The notes: generated from the sequence alone by a model not told the origin. A stretch of 64,000 nucleotides of DNA from Bryopsis sp. KO-2023 (GCA_030272585.1 BSYQ01000003.1:6448001-6512000); one strand, 5' to 3'. Positions 43,801 to 56,453 are shown, counted from the stretch's first letter. Made by a program: numbers and translations.

Positions 43801-45357
43801 AAGAAAGAACAAGCTATGACTAATATCGGCAATCAACGCGGTCGAAACCATGAAGTCCCGGAGGGAAGAAATCCAGAAGATATCCCTATCGACCATGAGC
43901 CGTATTTCCTGCAGGTAATATGCACACCCACATGCAACCAATTAATCCACACCAGGATGACAAAACAAAAAAGCAGCCAAAAAACTGGAGGTCTGAAAAT
44001 TAAAAAAGGGGAAGAAGGACAAGGCGATTCCACCATAAAAAAAAAAATGTGGAAAAGAAATAATGAGAGTGGAGGTTACTTAATATGGACAGATAATTGG
44101 TTGATCAGTTCTTTTTCTCAACCGTTGTAATAAAGGCATTGTGTGCTGCTTAGACCCACACTCATTCGCTTTCACGAGGAGATTGCGACAAATTTAACGA
44201 GTACCATTTCCGGAGATTAATTTCTTCGAGGGGGGGCACGAGGGAGCTGCCACCGAAGGTGTTTTTTATTGCTTGAAAACAAAAAAGAAGATATGAAATC
44301 TTGAGTTTTTATTTTGCATAGCAGTGTTTGTGAGGTTGGACTTGACAAAAGAAGCACAGTGATGCAACTGAGGGAGATCGTTTTTTTCTTGTTTTTTTCT
44401 GGGTTTTTTCTGGGGGTTTTAATTATTTTGTTTTAAACTGTGATCAGGTGGGCGCGGAGCCGTTGACAGAAGAAGAGGTCAAATTGCTGAGAAGCAGCTC
44501 TCCCGAACGAATCCACAGAACCGCTGCCCATATGGCATCCGAAAAAGATAAGGTGATCCAGAAACTACCACTGTCCTGGGCTCTTTTCTTTGGGAAAAAA
44601 ACGCACCCACCCCCACTCCCACTGTTCAGTAGTCATCTCTTTCACGTATACTCCCAAGCATAAGTTTTTTTGACACTCCCTCTTCAAATCGTTGCATGTG
44701 TGTTTTTCAGAGTGAAAGAAGGCAGAGGGGAAGTGGAGTGGGTCCAGGGAGGGCTGTTGTCCCTGAGCTGCTGGGGGAGCACATTTCCAACAGCGATGCG
44801 AAAGCCAAAGAACTGGAAATTCAAAAAAGAAAGAATACAAGAGCCTTTCTGAGATCATCATGGGAGCGACAGGCATGGTCCAAGAATTCCCCCCCCCCAA
44901 AAAAAAAAATAAAAATAAAAATTTCATTGCCAAAACGATTGAAAACATGAAAGAAACTCAAAAACCTACCCCCAATATTTTTGGCAATGCGGGTTGCGTT
45001 GCATTTTTCAGTGAAGTAGGGAAGTGGGGTTGTCTTGATCAATTAAATTTACCACTTTTTGATTTTTTGATTTATTGTTTTCTTGGAGGGGGTGCATGAT
45101 TGATATTAATGGTTTTTCTTTTGCTTTTCGTCACTTTTTTCGCTGGTCCTGCGCAGGCAAAAGAGAAAGCCAAAGTGATGGAGCTGTTCCAAACAGCCGA
45201 GGATAAGTGGCCCTACATGCCTTCCCCGAATCCACATCATGATCATTACCCCATCAAATCCCCCCGCTACGTTTCACCGCACTATGTCAGACCTGTGGAT
45301 GCCCCAGATCCCTCGTACAATTTGCCCCCTGGCTGCAGCATGTGGTCAGGCCTCTGA
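40803..45357 (+). CDS. HU-CCDC81 domain protein (13 exons)
   Basis: Exons: 40803-40958, 41305-41455, 41793-41929, 42055-42159, 42479-42573, 42759-42965, 43085-43193, 43334-43396, 43506-43583, 43783-43914, 44448-44552, 44711-44872, 45157-45357; 566 aa. Exons 1-4 encode a eukaryotic HU-like domain pair of the CCDC81 type (SFVRSMLRAHKGVLLPCLGTF, CIVPAFRLLEGRFAG, VVPPNYQLM, INIPFPTVGNLV). In animals CCDC81 is a centrosomal protein, so a centriole or basal-body role is a reasonable inference for a flagellate ancestor. The rest is Ser/Thr/Pro-rich with charged helices (ELEIQKRKNTRAFLRSSWERQ) and a Pro/His/Tyr-rich tail. Exon 8's acceptor is weak, and intron 12 appears to use a GC donor (CAG/gcatgg). 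Exons 1-4 are the most certain. Confidence 0.78.
42321..42355. repeat. 15-bp-stem hairpin in an intron of the HU-CCDC81 gene
   Basis: ttggtgatgcgatgg pairs with ccatcgcatcgccaa around a 5-base loop (cgatg), with one G-T wobble. It lies in the intron between exons 4 and 5. Confidence 0.7.
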
Positions 45358-46121
45358 GAACTGTCGAATGAAACTGAAGAGATATAGATACGGACGAAAG
45401 TGATGGATCAGACGCCGAAAAAAACATAGTTCATTTCAAGCCAAAAAAAAATTAACAGAGTTTTTTTTTTTTGGGTTTGCAGTCCAGGTGGATTCCAAGT
45501 GGGAAAAAACATTGAGGAAAGAAAAAGCGAGAAGAAACTGTGGATAGATTTGTTTAAAATGTAGGTAGTTTGGTAGGGTAGTCGGTGGGGTTTTGTTGAA
45601 GGTGGAGAAATGCGAACTGATGTGGATATAAGATTTGTATGTAGGATGTTAGAAAAACAGGGTTCATGTAAAAAAAAAGAAGCAAGTCATGTTGACCATT
45701 GTGGTGTGTTGCCATGATCAGATAAGATTAAGCTCCTCATCATCAGGTTTTTTTTTTGGCCCATTGTGGATCTTTTTGCTCATTGTGGCCCCCCATAAAA
45801 TTAGAATGGCAAATTTTGGGGCCACTTTGGCCAATGAAATTGAACAAGTGACTTTTGGGCCAGTGAAATCGAAACAGAAATACACTGAATGCCATGATCA
45901 CAAGATTTAGCTTCTCATCCTCCACTCTTTTCAATCAACCCAAGTAACTGATCATGTTGGTAGCCTGACAGAAGAGGGTCTGCTAAATTCCTCCTCGACC
46001 GATTTTCCCTTTGCCCCACTAACTTAATCAGCAAAAGCCGTACAATTTTCACAACAGACGTGGCCAACACAAGTCCCCTTTGCCCCCAGCTCGTCGATCT
46101 GCGTGCATATGCGAATCGAAA
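45358..46121. other. Intergenic with a short direct repeat
   Basis: No gene recognised. A ~33-bp motif starting gccatgatca recurs near 45709 and 45889 (tail ctcctcatcatc versus cttctcatcctc). The right end holds the promoter of the FHA gene. Confidence 0.45.
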
Positions 46122-48563
46122 ATGGGTAGGAAGCGTTCTCCGCCGAGTGCTTCGAGTTCCAGCACCACCACGTCCTCCTCCAGCACCAGTGGTTCGAGCT
46201 CGTCGAATAGCCGATCGTCCCCCAGCTCGACCTCCTCGTGGTCGTCTCCTCGATCGTCGTCACCCGAGAAACGATCCCGCTCTCCATCCTCCTCCAGGTA
46301 CACCCCACAGGCCCACCTCTCCACCCCAAAATGTGCTTGGCTTCAGTTGTGGGTTGAGGGAAATTGTGTGGAAAGAGAAAAAAATAATAAAATAAAATAA
46401 ATAATTCTTTATTATTTTAAAGAATAATTCAAATTTTGATTCATGCAAACTTCCCCCCCCCCCCCTCCCCCACATCTCCATGAACAAAAAAGAAAAGAAA
46501 AAGAAAGAAGCAGTGATTCCTTGGAGGGGCACAGAATTGGCTGCTGGGCTGACATACAGTTGGTCTCCTTTAGTTCCAGTTTGAGATCACGGAGCAGCGA
46601 CGGGAAAAGGAATTCCAGGAGGGCCCAGAAAACCAGGCCTCCAAAATCAAGGCGATATCCTGACGAAAGAAGACAATTTGAGAGGAGAAGGAGCAGGAGC
46701 CCCAGGAGTTCCCCACCAAGACATGATGTTCGGCGTTCTGGACGGAGCGCCCATGCCTTTGAAGATAACAGACGTGGTGGTGGTGGTGGTGGTAGAAAAC
46801 GAAGTCCAGATGAACGCGATAAGAATCGAGGGAGCTTTGGCCGGCAAAATTCAGAAGACAGGGAGGGAAGGGCTAGGCAGGGCAGGCGTTCGAGCCGTGA
46901 CAGGAATCTTAGATCTCGAAATGATGGGAAGTTTAATGGGGAAAGAGGGAGGGCCGATAGGACTGGGGATGATAGAACGCACACCAGGCGGGGAAATCCC
47001 TCCCGGAATCGAGAGGAAGGAAATAGAAACGATGGTGACGGTCGGAGGAAGGATGTGGCGAAATCCAGGGAAAAGGAAATGGAGCGCTCTGACTGTGGGA
47101 GAGTCAGACATGAAGTCGGTGAAGGGAAAAATTCGGACCATGGTGGGAAAAGGAGGTCCAGAGAAGTGAGTTTCAAACTGGAAAGGGAGGAGAATGACCC
47201 CAAGCGGAGAAGGACGAACGATGAAACCCCCCGAAATCGACGTGGTGCTTCGAATGATGTGACAGATGCTCCTGGGGGAGCGGATGGGGATGTCGCTGGG
47301 AATGAACGCAAAAGGGGGAGAGACTCGAGGAGGTCCAGAGAGGAAGCTGTACATGGAACAAAAGAGAGAGATGCTGAAAAAAGCGATGCTCTGGAGTCCA
47401 GCAGATGGGGTGCGAAGCAAAACAGAAAGCAAGAGGAGTCGAAACCCGTCGAGGATGCCGGTCCGAATTTCGGGCTGTCGGGAAAGCTTGCCGAGGAGTC
47501 CAGAAAAGTGAAAGGAGTGGTGATGAAGTTTACGGAGCCCCCCGAAGCGAGGAAGCCGGATTTGAGATGGAGGCTGTATATTTTCAAAGGGGGGGAGGTT
47601 GTGGGGGAACCCATTCCGATTCACCGGCAATCTTATTACCTGTTTGGGAGGGATAGAACCGTGACTGACATACCAACAGATCACCCATCGTGTAGCAAGC
47701 AGCATTCCGTCCTGCAGTTCAGGTAAGACTCACAAACTAATTTCCCCTCAGGCTTCAATTCTTCATACCCCCCCCCCCCCCGAAAAAGTAAAAATAATAG
47801 TTACTCCACAATAAAAATGCAGAAGAGGAGAAGGGGGAGTTCTCTTCTTTGTTTCTGTTGTGCATGTCATAATTTCACAGATCAGTTGATTAAAATGAGG
47901 AAATCGTTAATGAAATCTCATGCAAGCATATGGGGGTGGCTTTTTGGATTGCTTCCCTCATTACAGAGGGTGCCGACGTTTGTATCAAGCTCTCTATCAT
48001 TTGGGGTGAATTCATTACATATTCGGATCTACATGATTTCACCAGGTGTGTGGAGGTGGAATCCGCTGAAGGGTTAACGACAGAAGCTATCAAACCTTAT
48101 CTGATGGATCTGGAAAGCGTTAATGGAACCTTCATTAATAGAGAGAGAGTGGAGGCACACCGCTACTACGAGTTGATGGAACAGGTGAGTGGATTTCTGG
48201 CATAATTAATCCTCACAAATTTCCAGAGAAGTCAAGCAGTCAATGACCCTCCCCCTCCCCCCAAAAAAGGAAAAAAGGGAAAAAAAAGCATGGGCTCCGT
48301 CTATATACTGTGGTGTAACCAGTTGAGATTCCCCTCTCCCCCCAATTTCCAAATGAATTTGCAGAGTGCTGCAAAGGGCATGAAGATAAATACAAGGCAA
48401 TTACTGTGAATGTGGAACGGAGCTTCCGAGAAGGGGCTCCCCTCAATATCCCATATCGCTTAAAACATGTTTCAGAATGTTGTTGCAAATTTTACAGGAC
48501 ACGGTTCGATTTGGCTTGAGCTCCAGGGAATACGTTCTCCTGCACGAGGGCTCTGTTGGGTAG
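46122..48563 (+). CDS. SNIP1/DAWDLE/Pml1-type FHA-domain protein (4 exons)
   Basis: Exons: 46122-46297, 46574-47722, 48046-48184, 48498-48563; 509 aa. The first ~58 residues are almost all Ser/Thr/Arg (MGRKRSPPSASSSS). The next ~280 are an Arg/Glu/Asp/Gly-rich RS-like region, and the C-terminal ~140 form a forkhead-associated domain (YYLFGRDRTVTDIPTDHPSCSKQH, LMDLESVNGTFIN, DTVRFGLSSREYVLLHE). The GR, SKQH and NGT loops that bind phosphothreonine are intact. Plant DAWDLE binds DCL1 and supports microRNA production; human SNIP1 and yeast Pml1 act in the spliceosome-bound RES complex. The long Arg-rich exon is open in other frames, but only this one continues into the FHA exons. The exon 2 acceptor could be 6 bases further on. 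Confidence 0.94.
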
Positions 48564-49863
48564 ATGGATTTTTGAAAAAAAAAGGGGCCTAGTGCAATCG
48601 CATTGTGTGAGTCACAATCGTGGTTGATTTTTTTTTGTGTGTTGAACGACTGTTTTATGTAACCTAAGAACCTTTGTGGCAGAGGCCAATAAACCAAACA
48701 CCTCTTTTGTTTTGTTTTGTTTTTGTTTCTTTTTTGTTTGTTTTTGTTTGTTTTTCTATGCCAAACAAAGCCAGGGAAATGAAAACAAGGAAAATGGTGG
48801 GTGGAGATTCACACGGCTTGCGGAATGTTGGCAAAATGGGTTCAAAATGGCATCTAGTTTTCGTCCCAAAGTAAATAGCACCGATTCAGCACAAAAATGA
48901 CAGAGCTGCTACAGCATCGAAAAGTCTAAAAGAGTCAAAGGAGTTGAGTGAAACAACCCATCCATCCTCACCCAATGGATCTTCAGCTGTTCCAGTTCCA
49001 GGCATCTGATACCACAATCAGATGTGTTATGTCTGCTAGCATAAAGGAAAATGTTTCTAAAAAAGGGAGGAAATTGTGAGTAAGGAAGATGGGTCATTGA
49101 ACCAATCACTCTTACACGATCAGTTGTCCACAGGCGCAGTGGGGTGGGGAGCCCGCTGGTGTTTCAAGCTTCAATATTGAACGAGGGAAGTGCCCCCTTC
49201 TGGTTTTTCCTCAGATTTCCTTGGCCATGACTTGCCACTTGGAACGAACAGACATTTTAAACTAGGCCATCCACCAGTTCGTCTGGCTTGCCAGGTTGTG
49301 CTATTACTTTATTCTTTCAGTACAATTCAACATCATGTCCAGTGGACTTTCACTTTCAGAAAATTACAAAGTCTCAATCCTGTCCACTGCAAATCCCACT
49401 TCATTTCTGAGCTACTCTGAAAAAACCACTCGTTCCTAAACTGGTATCACCACGCCTTAGCACCTCTTTTTTCTCCAAGAACTCTTTCCTTCCTTCTACT
49501 CTCACCCGGGAGGGAGGGCCGGGTGTTGAAAACGACAAGGCTCTTGTCGAAAAAAAGACTAACTCCTCTTGGTTCCAGAACTGGTTTTGTTTCCTGCAAT
49601 TCACAAGAGCTTACTCAGCCTCCCTCATCTGGCTTATCAGCCTCCTTTAACCTGTCTGAACATCCATTACATGGATGTTCCACACGACACAGAAAACCAA
49701 ACATGTGCTACGACAACAGATTCGCCTCTGCAAGCGATCAAATCGACCCTGGTGCGGAAATGTGACCTTCGGGCCAAACGCGCGCAAAGTTCTATCGACA
49801 CGCCCGAGTGGCGGCCATTGCTTGCGCTCTCGGCACTCCGACACTTCCGGAGACAACCCAACC
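48564..49863. other. Intergenic, T/G repeats on the left
   Basis: No gene recognised. (TTTTG)n-like runs lie at 48705-48760. The right part is upstream of MenA. Its frame is open from an earlier ATG at 49675, which could extend the MenA N-terminus by 63 residues. Confidence 0.45.
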
Positions 49864-50410
49864 ATGCCGGCGCTGACGCTGCCTGCGCGCGGCAATCATG
49901 CTGGCTTTCCCCGCTTCTCCCCCCGAAAGGCTGCCGTCCCAAAGAAGACACCCCTGTTCGGATGCCGTCGCAACAAACTTCGCGTCGCACGTGAGACAAT
50001 CGAAATTGAGTCGAGGTCAAGCAACGGGAAAATGGTTTCGCTGGAGGACCCAGAAACTGAGGTGTCGGCCGAGACGGTCATGGACAAGGAAGAGCACGTA
50101 ACCCTGGAGCAGGAGCAGCAAACGAAGAGACTGTGGAAAGCGGCAATAAAATTGCCGATGTACTGGGTTGCTGTGATTCCTGTCATGGTGGGGGGCTCAG
50201 AATGGTCACTCAAACGTAAATAACGCAACAGATTTTTGCATGGGCTTGAACTCAATTCCAGGTTATACAATCATAGGATAGACAAGAAAAACCAAAACTA
50301 GAGGAGTAAATGTTCCATGGGGTTCACAGCTCCTCACAGCATTCGGTAGAGAACTGTGATTATCTGATTATCCGGCTTCATCCACATTTGCTGCCACTTC
50401 AAAATAGAAA

Positions 50411-50441
<31 letters not shown>

Positions 50442-51957
50442 CTACGAATGTCTGTTCACTGTTTATCAGCATGAACACAGCCAGAGCCCTTCGTGGACAG
50501 CGTTTGATTATGTAATGGATGCCTGCAGGTGGGAGCCTCTCTTGCATTTTTTGAATACGGAAGAGTGCCTTTCCTACAAACCACATCATTGGTCACGGCG
50601 GCGGTTCTTATCATCTTATGGTTGAATCTCAGGTAAGTCTGGAGAAAGTGAACCAAGATGCCAAAACGAAACAGAAGCTTTTCTTCTTTTTTATCGATTG
50701 CATCTTAATTTGGAAACAAGAAAATGGCATCGCAATGTATGGACTTTGATCTTTACATTTTTGATCAGTTTTTACTCAAAAAACAGCAGAGGGATTGATT
50801 TCGTTATGGTATCAAAGGGTTCTCAAATTTTTGGAATTTTTGTTTTTGTACAGTAACGATGCGTTCGATGCCAAGACGGGAGCTGACGAAGCGAAGCCAG
50901 AATCTGTGGTGAATTTGACCGGAAATCGAAGCGTCGTCTTAGCTGGCTCCATTGTAGCTCTGATTGCAGGAATTGGGCTGTTGGCTACATCACTCGGAAC
51001 ACCGAACTTCTCCACCTCCCTTGGTTTGCTGGCATTTTCGATTGCTTGTGGGTATGTCTACCAAGGGCCTCCTTTCAGGTAAGCATCCAGCGTCCCTGTT
51101 TCTTTGTTTTAGTCCGAGATTCAGTCGATGTCAGTTCCAAGAGGGTTTTGAATGAACGTGTTGATGCCGATGTCTTTGTATTTCACTGCATAAATGGCGG
51201 ATGGAGCCAGATGCTGTGTTTTTGAGAAAAATAGTAAATATGGAAAATTCCCTTCGCACGATTTGGCTGTAACTTGGGGTTGATGTGGGGTTTCTCAAGG
51301 TGGAGCTACAAAGGGTTGGGAGAACCTCTCTGTTTTTTCGCATTTGGCCCCTCCGCCGTCACCGCATTTTTTCTGGCACTGTCTCCGGCAGCTGTCAACC
51401 TTGCGCATGTCCCTATGTCTGTCTGGATTTCCTCCACTTTGGTGGGCATCACCACAACCCTGGTTCTCTTCTGTAGCCATTTCCACCAGCATGATGGGGA
51501 CAAAGCGGTCGGAAAATTGTCTCCGATTGTCAGGCTGGGGGGCACGTCGCCAGCAGTCGAGGTGGGGTCAGGTTTTCTAGATTCTTCCTTCACATGGTTG
51601 CATGTATTCTCCTTGAAGCTCTATTTTCTGTGGAAAACCCGGTTTTTCTGTCTGTCAATTTTAGTCATTTTTTTTTACAACAAACTGCCTGTCATTCAGA
51701 TTCTCCGATGGAGTTGCAAGACTCCTTTCGTGCTTCTCGTGCCGACCGTGTCAGCACAATGGCTCCCTTGGACAGTCTTGGTGTGCTGCGGAGTCTTGGC
51801 CTTCCGTAGCGCAAACGACCTCGTTGCTTTTGCTGTCAAGAATCACCAAGACCTGGGGGTGATTGCCAGACTCAAGGTTGTGGCTCTTAACCTTCATTCC
51901 AGTTTTGGATTGGCGCTTTGTCTGGGTTTGGTTCTTGCACGAACGGCAGGGTTGTAG
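49864..51957 (+). CDS. menA: 1,4-dihydroxy-2-naphthoate prenyl(phytyl)transferase, chloroplast (5 exons)
   Basis: Exons: 49864-50187, 50529-50632, 50854-51078, 51300-51561, 51700-51957; 390 aa. It is a UbiA-family membrane prenyltransferase of the MenA/ABC4 type, which attaches the phytyl chain in phylloquinone (vitamin K1) synthesis at the plastid. The first ~80 residues resemble a chloroplast transit peptide (MPALTLPARGNHAGFPRFSP). The enzyme begins at LWKAAIKLPMYWVAVIPVM. The first Asp-rich motif is NDAFDAKTGADE and the second DGDKAVGKLSP, flanked by membrane helices (GYVYQGPPFRWSYKGLGE, LFCSHFHQHDGD). The last intron is 138 nt and open in frame, so retention would insert 46 residues; the spliced form matches plant enzyme spacing better. 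It is good evidence for a photosynthetic host. Confidence 0.92.
50409..50436. repeat. (AT)n microsatellite in MenA intron 1
   Basis: About 13 uninterrupted AT dinucleotides followed by a short A-rich run. Confidence 0.9.
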
Positions 51958-53616
51958 ATTTTTTTGTTGCCTTTGTTATGTGGCTTTTGTATTCTTAGCG
52001 AGAGGATTTTGTGTTGTTGAAATTAGTACAAATTTCAGCTTTTTGCTCCAATGGTGCCTTCGGCCGTTTTCAGTGTTTTTTTGGTGGATTCAACTGTAGA
52101 AAAATATATTCCTGCACAACTTGTGTAACATGTTGGGCTTGGTAAATGAGGATAGAATTGGGAGTTGGTTAGGAGTTGGGCAAAATGACTAGGGATTGGC
52201 GAAAGATAGTTTTTTTTGGGGGGGAGCTATAAATTGGCCTTGTTGACACAATCATTGTGTCCCCCCCTTGTGGGTGGGGGACCCTCGCGGTTCCCCTGAA
52301 CTCCCAGTGTGTCCTATCCAGTGTGTTCCACTGAGTGTGTCCTACCCAATGCTCTCCGATTCCACAACTTGGAGACCCCCCATTGGCGAGCCGGACAGAA
52401 GCTCCATATTCCTGTCCAAGAGTTTTTTTTACAGCAAAATGCACTGCCAGGAAGGACATTTAAATTCCACAGCGCCAAATGATTGACCCGTGGCACAAAC
52501 ATTCGATCGCAGAACTGGCGAAAAGCGAAACAGCGAGGGGAAAAAAACCAAAAAAAAAATCCTTCATCACAATACCTGGACTGACATGTCGAACACAACC
52601 AAAGAAAGGTCTCATTGATCAAAATCATGGACCAGTTTTATTCCATGCATTCAACCCCCCCTCCCCCCAAAAAAAAAACAGCCAAAACAATCACCTCGAA
52701 AAGCTCGCACAAAACATATAGCACTTTATTCAAACTTAAAATAGTTCATTTATTCCAGACCCTGAGTCCTAACCATAACACGAACCAAACTGAATGACGA
52801 TAAAAAGTCCTGAAAAGAAAGAAAAAAAAATACATAGAAAAAAGAAAACTGGTACCACCCCACCAATCTCGACCACCAGAATTTCTGTCATTGTTTTTTT
52901 TTCTGGCTTTTTTTCCTCTCAACAGTCAATATGACACTTCCTCTTGGCATCAAATTCTACCCAACAAGCATTTTTCAAAAAGCAGCGAATCGCGGGTTTT
53001 GAAGGGAACAGAAATCCTCTCCTTTATTTCAGAAACCTGATGCGTGAATTATATTCCCAACAGATTTCAGTTTCATTTATTTGATTTTCATTCGACCTGT
53101 GCCACTTGGGGCAAAGGAACTTTGGGGGGCAGATATTTAGAAAGGACAAGAGCAACTGGCGACACCTGGATTCACAAAAATCCTGTGCGGCCCAGGAGTG
53201 TTGGTTTCGAATAATACCCAACCCGGTGGGCACCTGCATCATCACCAAAAACAGAACATTGGCATAAAGCATTTCCACAAAATATTTCAAGAATGTCGAA
53301 AATATGGCACGCAAAAAACAACAACATAAAACTCAAGTGGGCTCTGATGATCTTTTTTCACCAAAAACATTGAACCCAGTATGGTGTACAGCCATAGCGA
53401 CCTACTCAAGTGTAAAAAGAGATTCCAGATTCCAGAAGGAAACTAACATGAAAGTAACAGGGAAAGGGAGTGGTGCTTTTGGGAGAAAGACAAACAAGCC
53501 ACCCGATGGCATCCGATCATTCTCTGCCGTGTTTGCAAGATTCACTGGTTTCTGTTGCTATTGGCATTTTCGCTTTTCCCATTCACACAAAAGACCTGTT
53601 GTGGTGGTGCCAAGGC
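51958..53616. other. Intergenic between convergent genes
   Basis: No gene recognised in 1.65 kb. A short degenerate repeat of cagtgtgtcc/gagtgtgtcc lies at about 52305-52350, and A-rich and C-rich homopolymer runs lie near 52655-52680. Nothing else stands out. Confidence 0.45.
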
Positions 53617-55385
53617 TTACCCCTGTTCCTTGAAACAGCATCCAATAGTGGGGCCTCCGATACAGCTCTTGGGCTTGCTGCCGTTTCCTTGAGCAACGAA
53701 GGTGGAGGTAGCAGTTGCACTTGATGGTGCCTGGGTGTCATCTGTGGAAATCGCATTTCCCTGTGTTCCAGATGTGAAGACTGCAGCACCATTAATGTCT
53801 GACGTACCAGATCCCTGTGCTAAGCATTGTCCCGTTGCTGCAAAAAAAAGATAAAGAAAGAATGAATCAACACCCTCGCAACCGTTCTTTCTTGTGAAAA
53901 GGGTCGCCGTTTCGTTGATGGTAATCGCTCGGGACTGTGCCTGATTCATGTGCATATATTCCTACGAGGGAAAATTGCTTTTCCCCACGGGTTCTGTGGT
54001 TTCCTCAGGGAAAGTCAAAAAGGTGCCCTCGATAGGGACACAACTCAGACATGCTTCTACGTCTAATCAGGTCTGACTCACATCCACAGGCAGCAGCGGT
54101 GGCTGCAGCCCAGGTTTCGGCAAACACAGACACAGAGGCCTGTGCAAATGACTCAGAAAAAGCTTCCGCAGTTCCAGTTCCCGAAACACAAGCGTTGCCC
54201 AAGGCAAACGTTAAAGCGCTTGCGATTCCTTCAGAAATTGCTTCCAGTCTGGCAACACAGCGAGACTGAGAGGAAGGGCTCTCCGCTTCAGCAATCGCCA
54301 AGGAAATGGAATTAGCATATGCCAGTGCCCAGGCTCTAGACTCTGATATACCATAACCACATCCAAATCCCTGAACTCCTATGCATTGCACCTGAAGGCA
54401 ACAAAAACAGCATTCCGTTCGGATGTATCTTCTGAGCCTTACTGGGGAAGCCAAATGAGCATTACAGAACCTGGCGGGTTTTTTTTTCCTCAACTGACAG
54501 GAAAAGGTGGTCGCTTTGAGTTGAAATTATTCAGAGATTGTGGGTGGTTTTGCAATGAGAACCTGGGAAATAAATTTACCTGGGCAAGAGCCTGAGAAAA
54601 ACTCTTTGCCAGCGCATCTGCGACAGCTATCCCTGCTGAAGCTACGCTTTGCTCTGTCACTGCACAGAGGTCATCTGCTTCAAAAAGTTTGCTGATCGCC
54701 GAGACGATTTGAGCAGTCCCATGTGCATGGACCTGCCCACAGAGATGCAACCGTTACTAACCACCGAGGTACAATTCCACCTTGGATCTTGCAAAATTGA
54801 TGAAAATTTTGCGGATTTTTTTTTTCTTGCTGTGAGCACCCCACCTCGCACGAGACTCCGACACTCGCAGTACAGCGACCCGGTCCGAGCTGCCTGATGC
54901 TAATCGAGCCGTATGCGCTGCAGGTCGCCTCCTTTGGGGCTTCGAAAGTTAAACTCAGGCCTGGACCACACAACAGGAAGCGTTTCACCGATCACAGAAA
55001 ATATCCTTCCACGTGGAGTTAAAAGAGGGGATCGTGGAACTCGGCACAACTTTAGGGAAAGGTTCCCTGCAGCGCGCGTTGTATTGAGACCATCAGCGAC
55101 GCCAGGTACAAGTAATAGAAAAGCCTCAGGTGGTAGGACTGCAAGGAAACAACTTTTACAGACGTTACTAGCCACCCTCAGCTGACGGTAAACCCAGCTT
55201 TCAACATCCCCAATCGAGTTAGGTTGGGAACGTGTTTTTTTGTGAGGGAGCAGCATAACGCGCGCGACCAAAACGACGGTACAGAAAAGGCTGCGCTCGT
55301 GACGCCGCTGTTGCGCTCAGGTCATACCTGCGATGGCAGGCACCAACAAAACTGCGAGGGCTGCGGACAGGAGGAATCTCGCCAT
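53617..55385 (-). CDS. Secreted Cys/Ala-rich protein, single-module paralog (5 exons)
   Basis: Exons, from the start: 55385-55328, 54960-54845, 54732-54580, 54391-54082, 53837-53617; 285 aa. A signal peptide (MARFLLSAALAVLLVPAIAG) is followed by one copy of the module found twice in the 14867-18152 gene: a first Cys segment (ATCSAYGSISIRQLGPGRC), an Ala-rich core (CIGVQGFGCGYGISESRAW), the SFAQASVSVFAETWAAATAAACG stretch, and a Cys-containing tail (QCLAQ, ending CIGGPTIGCCFKEQG). Exon phases match those of the larger gene (1, 0, then 1 at the module end), but the core is split by an extra intron between LAQ and VQC. The tail is Ser/Thr/Gly-rich and lacks the ICFC end motif. Function is unknown; secretion is inferred from the signal peptide. 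Confidence 0.87.
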
Positions 55386-56453
55386 ATTGATGGTCGTGGT
55401 TGGCGCGGTAGGCAAGGTTGAGAGGTGAAGAAACGAGTGGGCTGGTTTTGTATTGTTTTGTATTGGTTGCATGCATATTTCTCGGTGTCCCTCAACGTAA
55501 TCTTGTGAATTGGGATGGGAACTAGACAGGAAATAGTGCAGTTTGTACATCCGTTGCCGCCCTCCAAATTGCTTCACGTTAACTCCGCGCGCTTTCGTGG
55601 GCAAGTGTCCTGCTGGATGCTGTCGTGAGAAGCGATGTAAAACAGCCGAAAGATGCTAATCTCCTGAACAGGCTCGAAACTCAAAGCCCAACTCTGTTGG
55701 AGTTCGATTGCTGGATCAACAGTAAAAGAAACAGTGTTAAAAAAAAAATAAAGTGCATGGAAATCAAATGGGCACAAATCCACTGATTCCTTCTCCACAA
55801 GGCAATGCGTTGTTCCTCAATCGACCTTTCCTTGATCTGTTGGGTGGGAAGATTTCCTCCAGTTTTGTTTGTTGTGAAAAGGGTTAATATCTAATATCTA
55901 CCCTTTGCATCAGTTCGGTTGCACTTTCCCTGTTTATTTGATTCTTGTGGGGACCATTGGTTTTCGTTCCATTGTTCATCAACACACCACTTTCTTTTCT
56001 GTGGAAAATCCATGCAACAGTAAAATTTTGAGAAGAACTGACGCTTGGCCAACGAAAACCAACAGGTGCTGGTTACATGCAAAAAGCAAGCAATGAGGTC
56101 TTGACCTGGTGACATTGATGGTAGGCCGCACGAGCCTCTGAGGATGAATCAACTATATTCTTTGGATAGAAAAAGGCTAACTCCAAATGCATTTCGAAGG
56201 GAAAACTCTACAAAAGAATTACCACACCCATGGCCATCATTTTTACACAGTCATTGCACTTTCCCTCGTGGACTCCTTCCCTCAAACCCCCCCAACGCCC
56301 AATTCCACACCAGCATCAAGTCCCCAGAAATCGTTAAATTCGTCCACCCTGGTTACAGAGCTACAATACACATCCCCCCCCTAGCACACACTCGACTTCC
56401 ACTCTTTCTTTTTGCTTTGACCCTATTTCTGTTTTTTTTTTTCTCTCTCTTTT
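55386..56453. other. Intergenic, no gene recognised
   Basis: It holds the promoter of the secreted paralog on the left and the 3' flank of the UAP56-binding gene on the right. Frames upstream of 55385 are open but only as 5' UTR. Confidence 0.45.

Noticed and set aside
46851..47705. Minus-strand ORFs of 284 and 400 codons opposite the Arg-rich FHA exon
   Set aside because: Arg/Glu/Gly-rich coding DNA leaves the complement open. Only the plus frame joins to the FHA exons.
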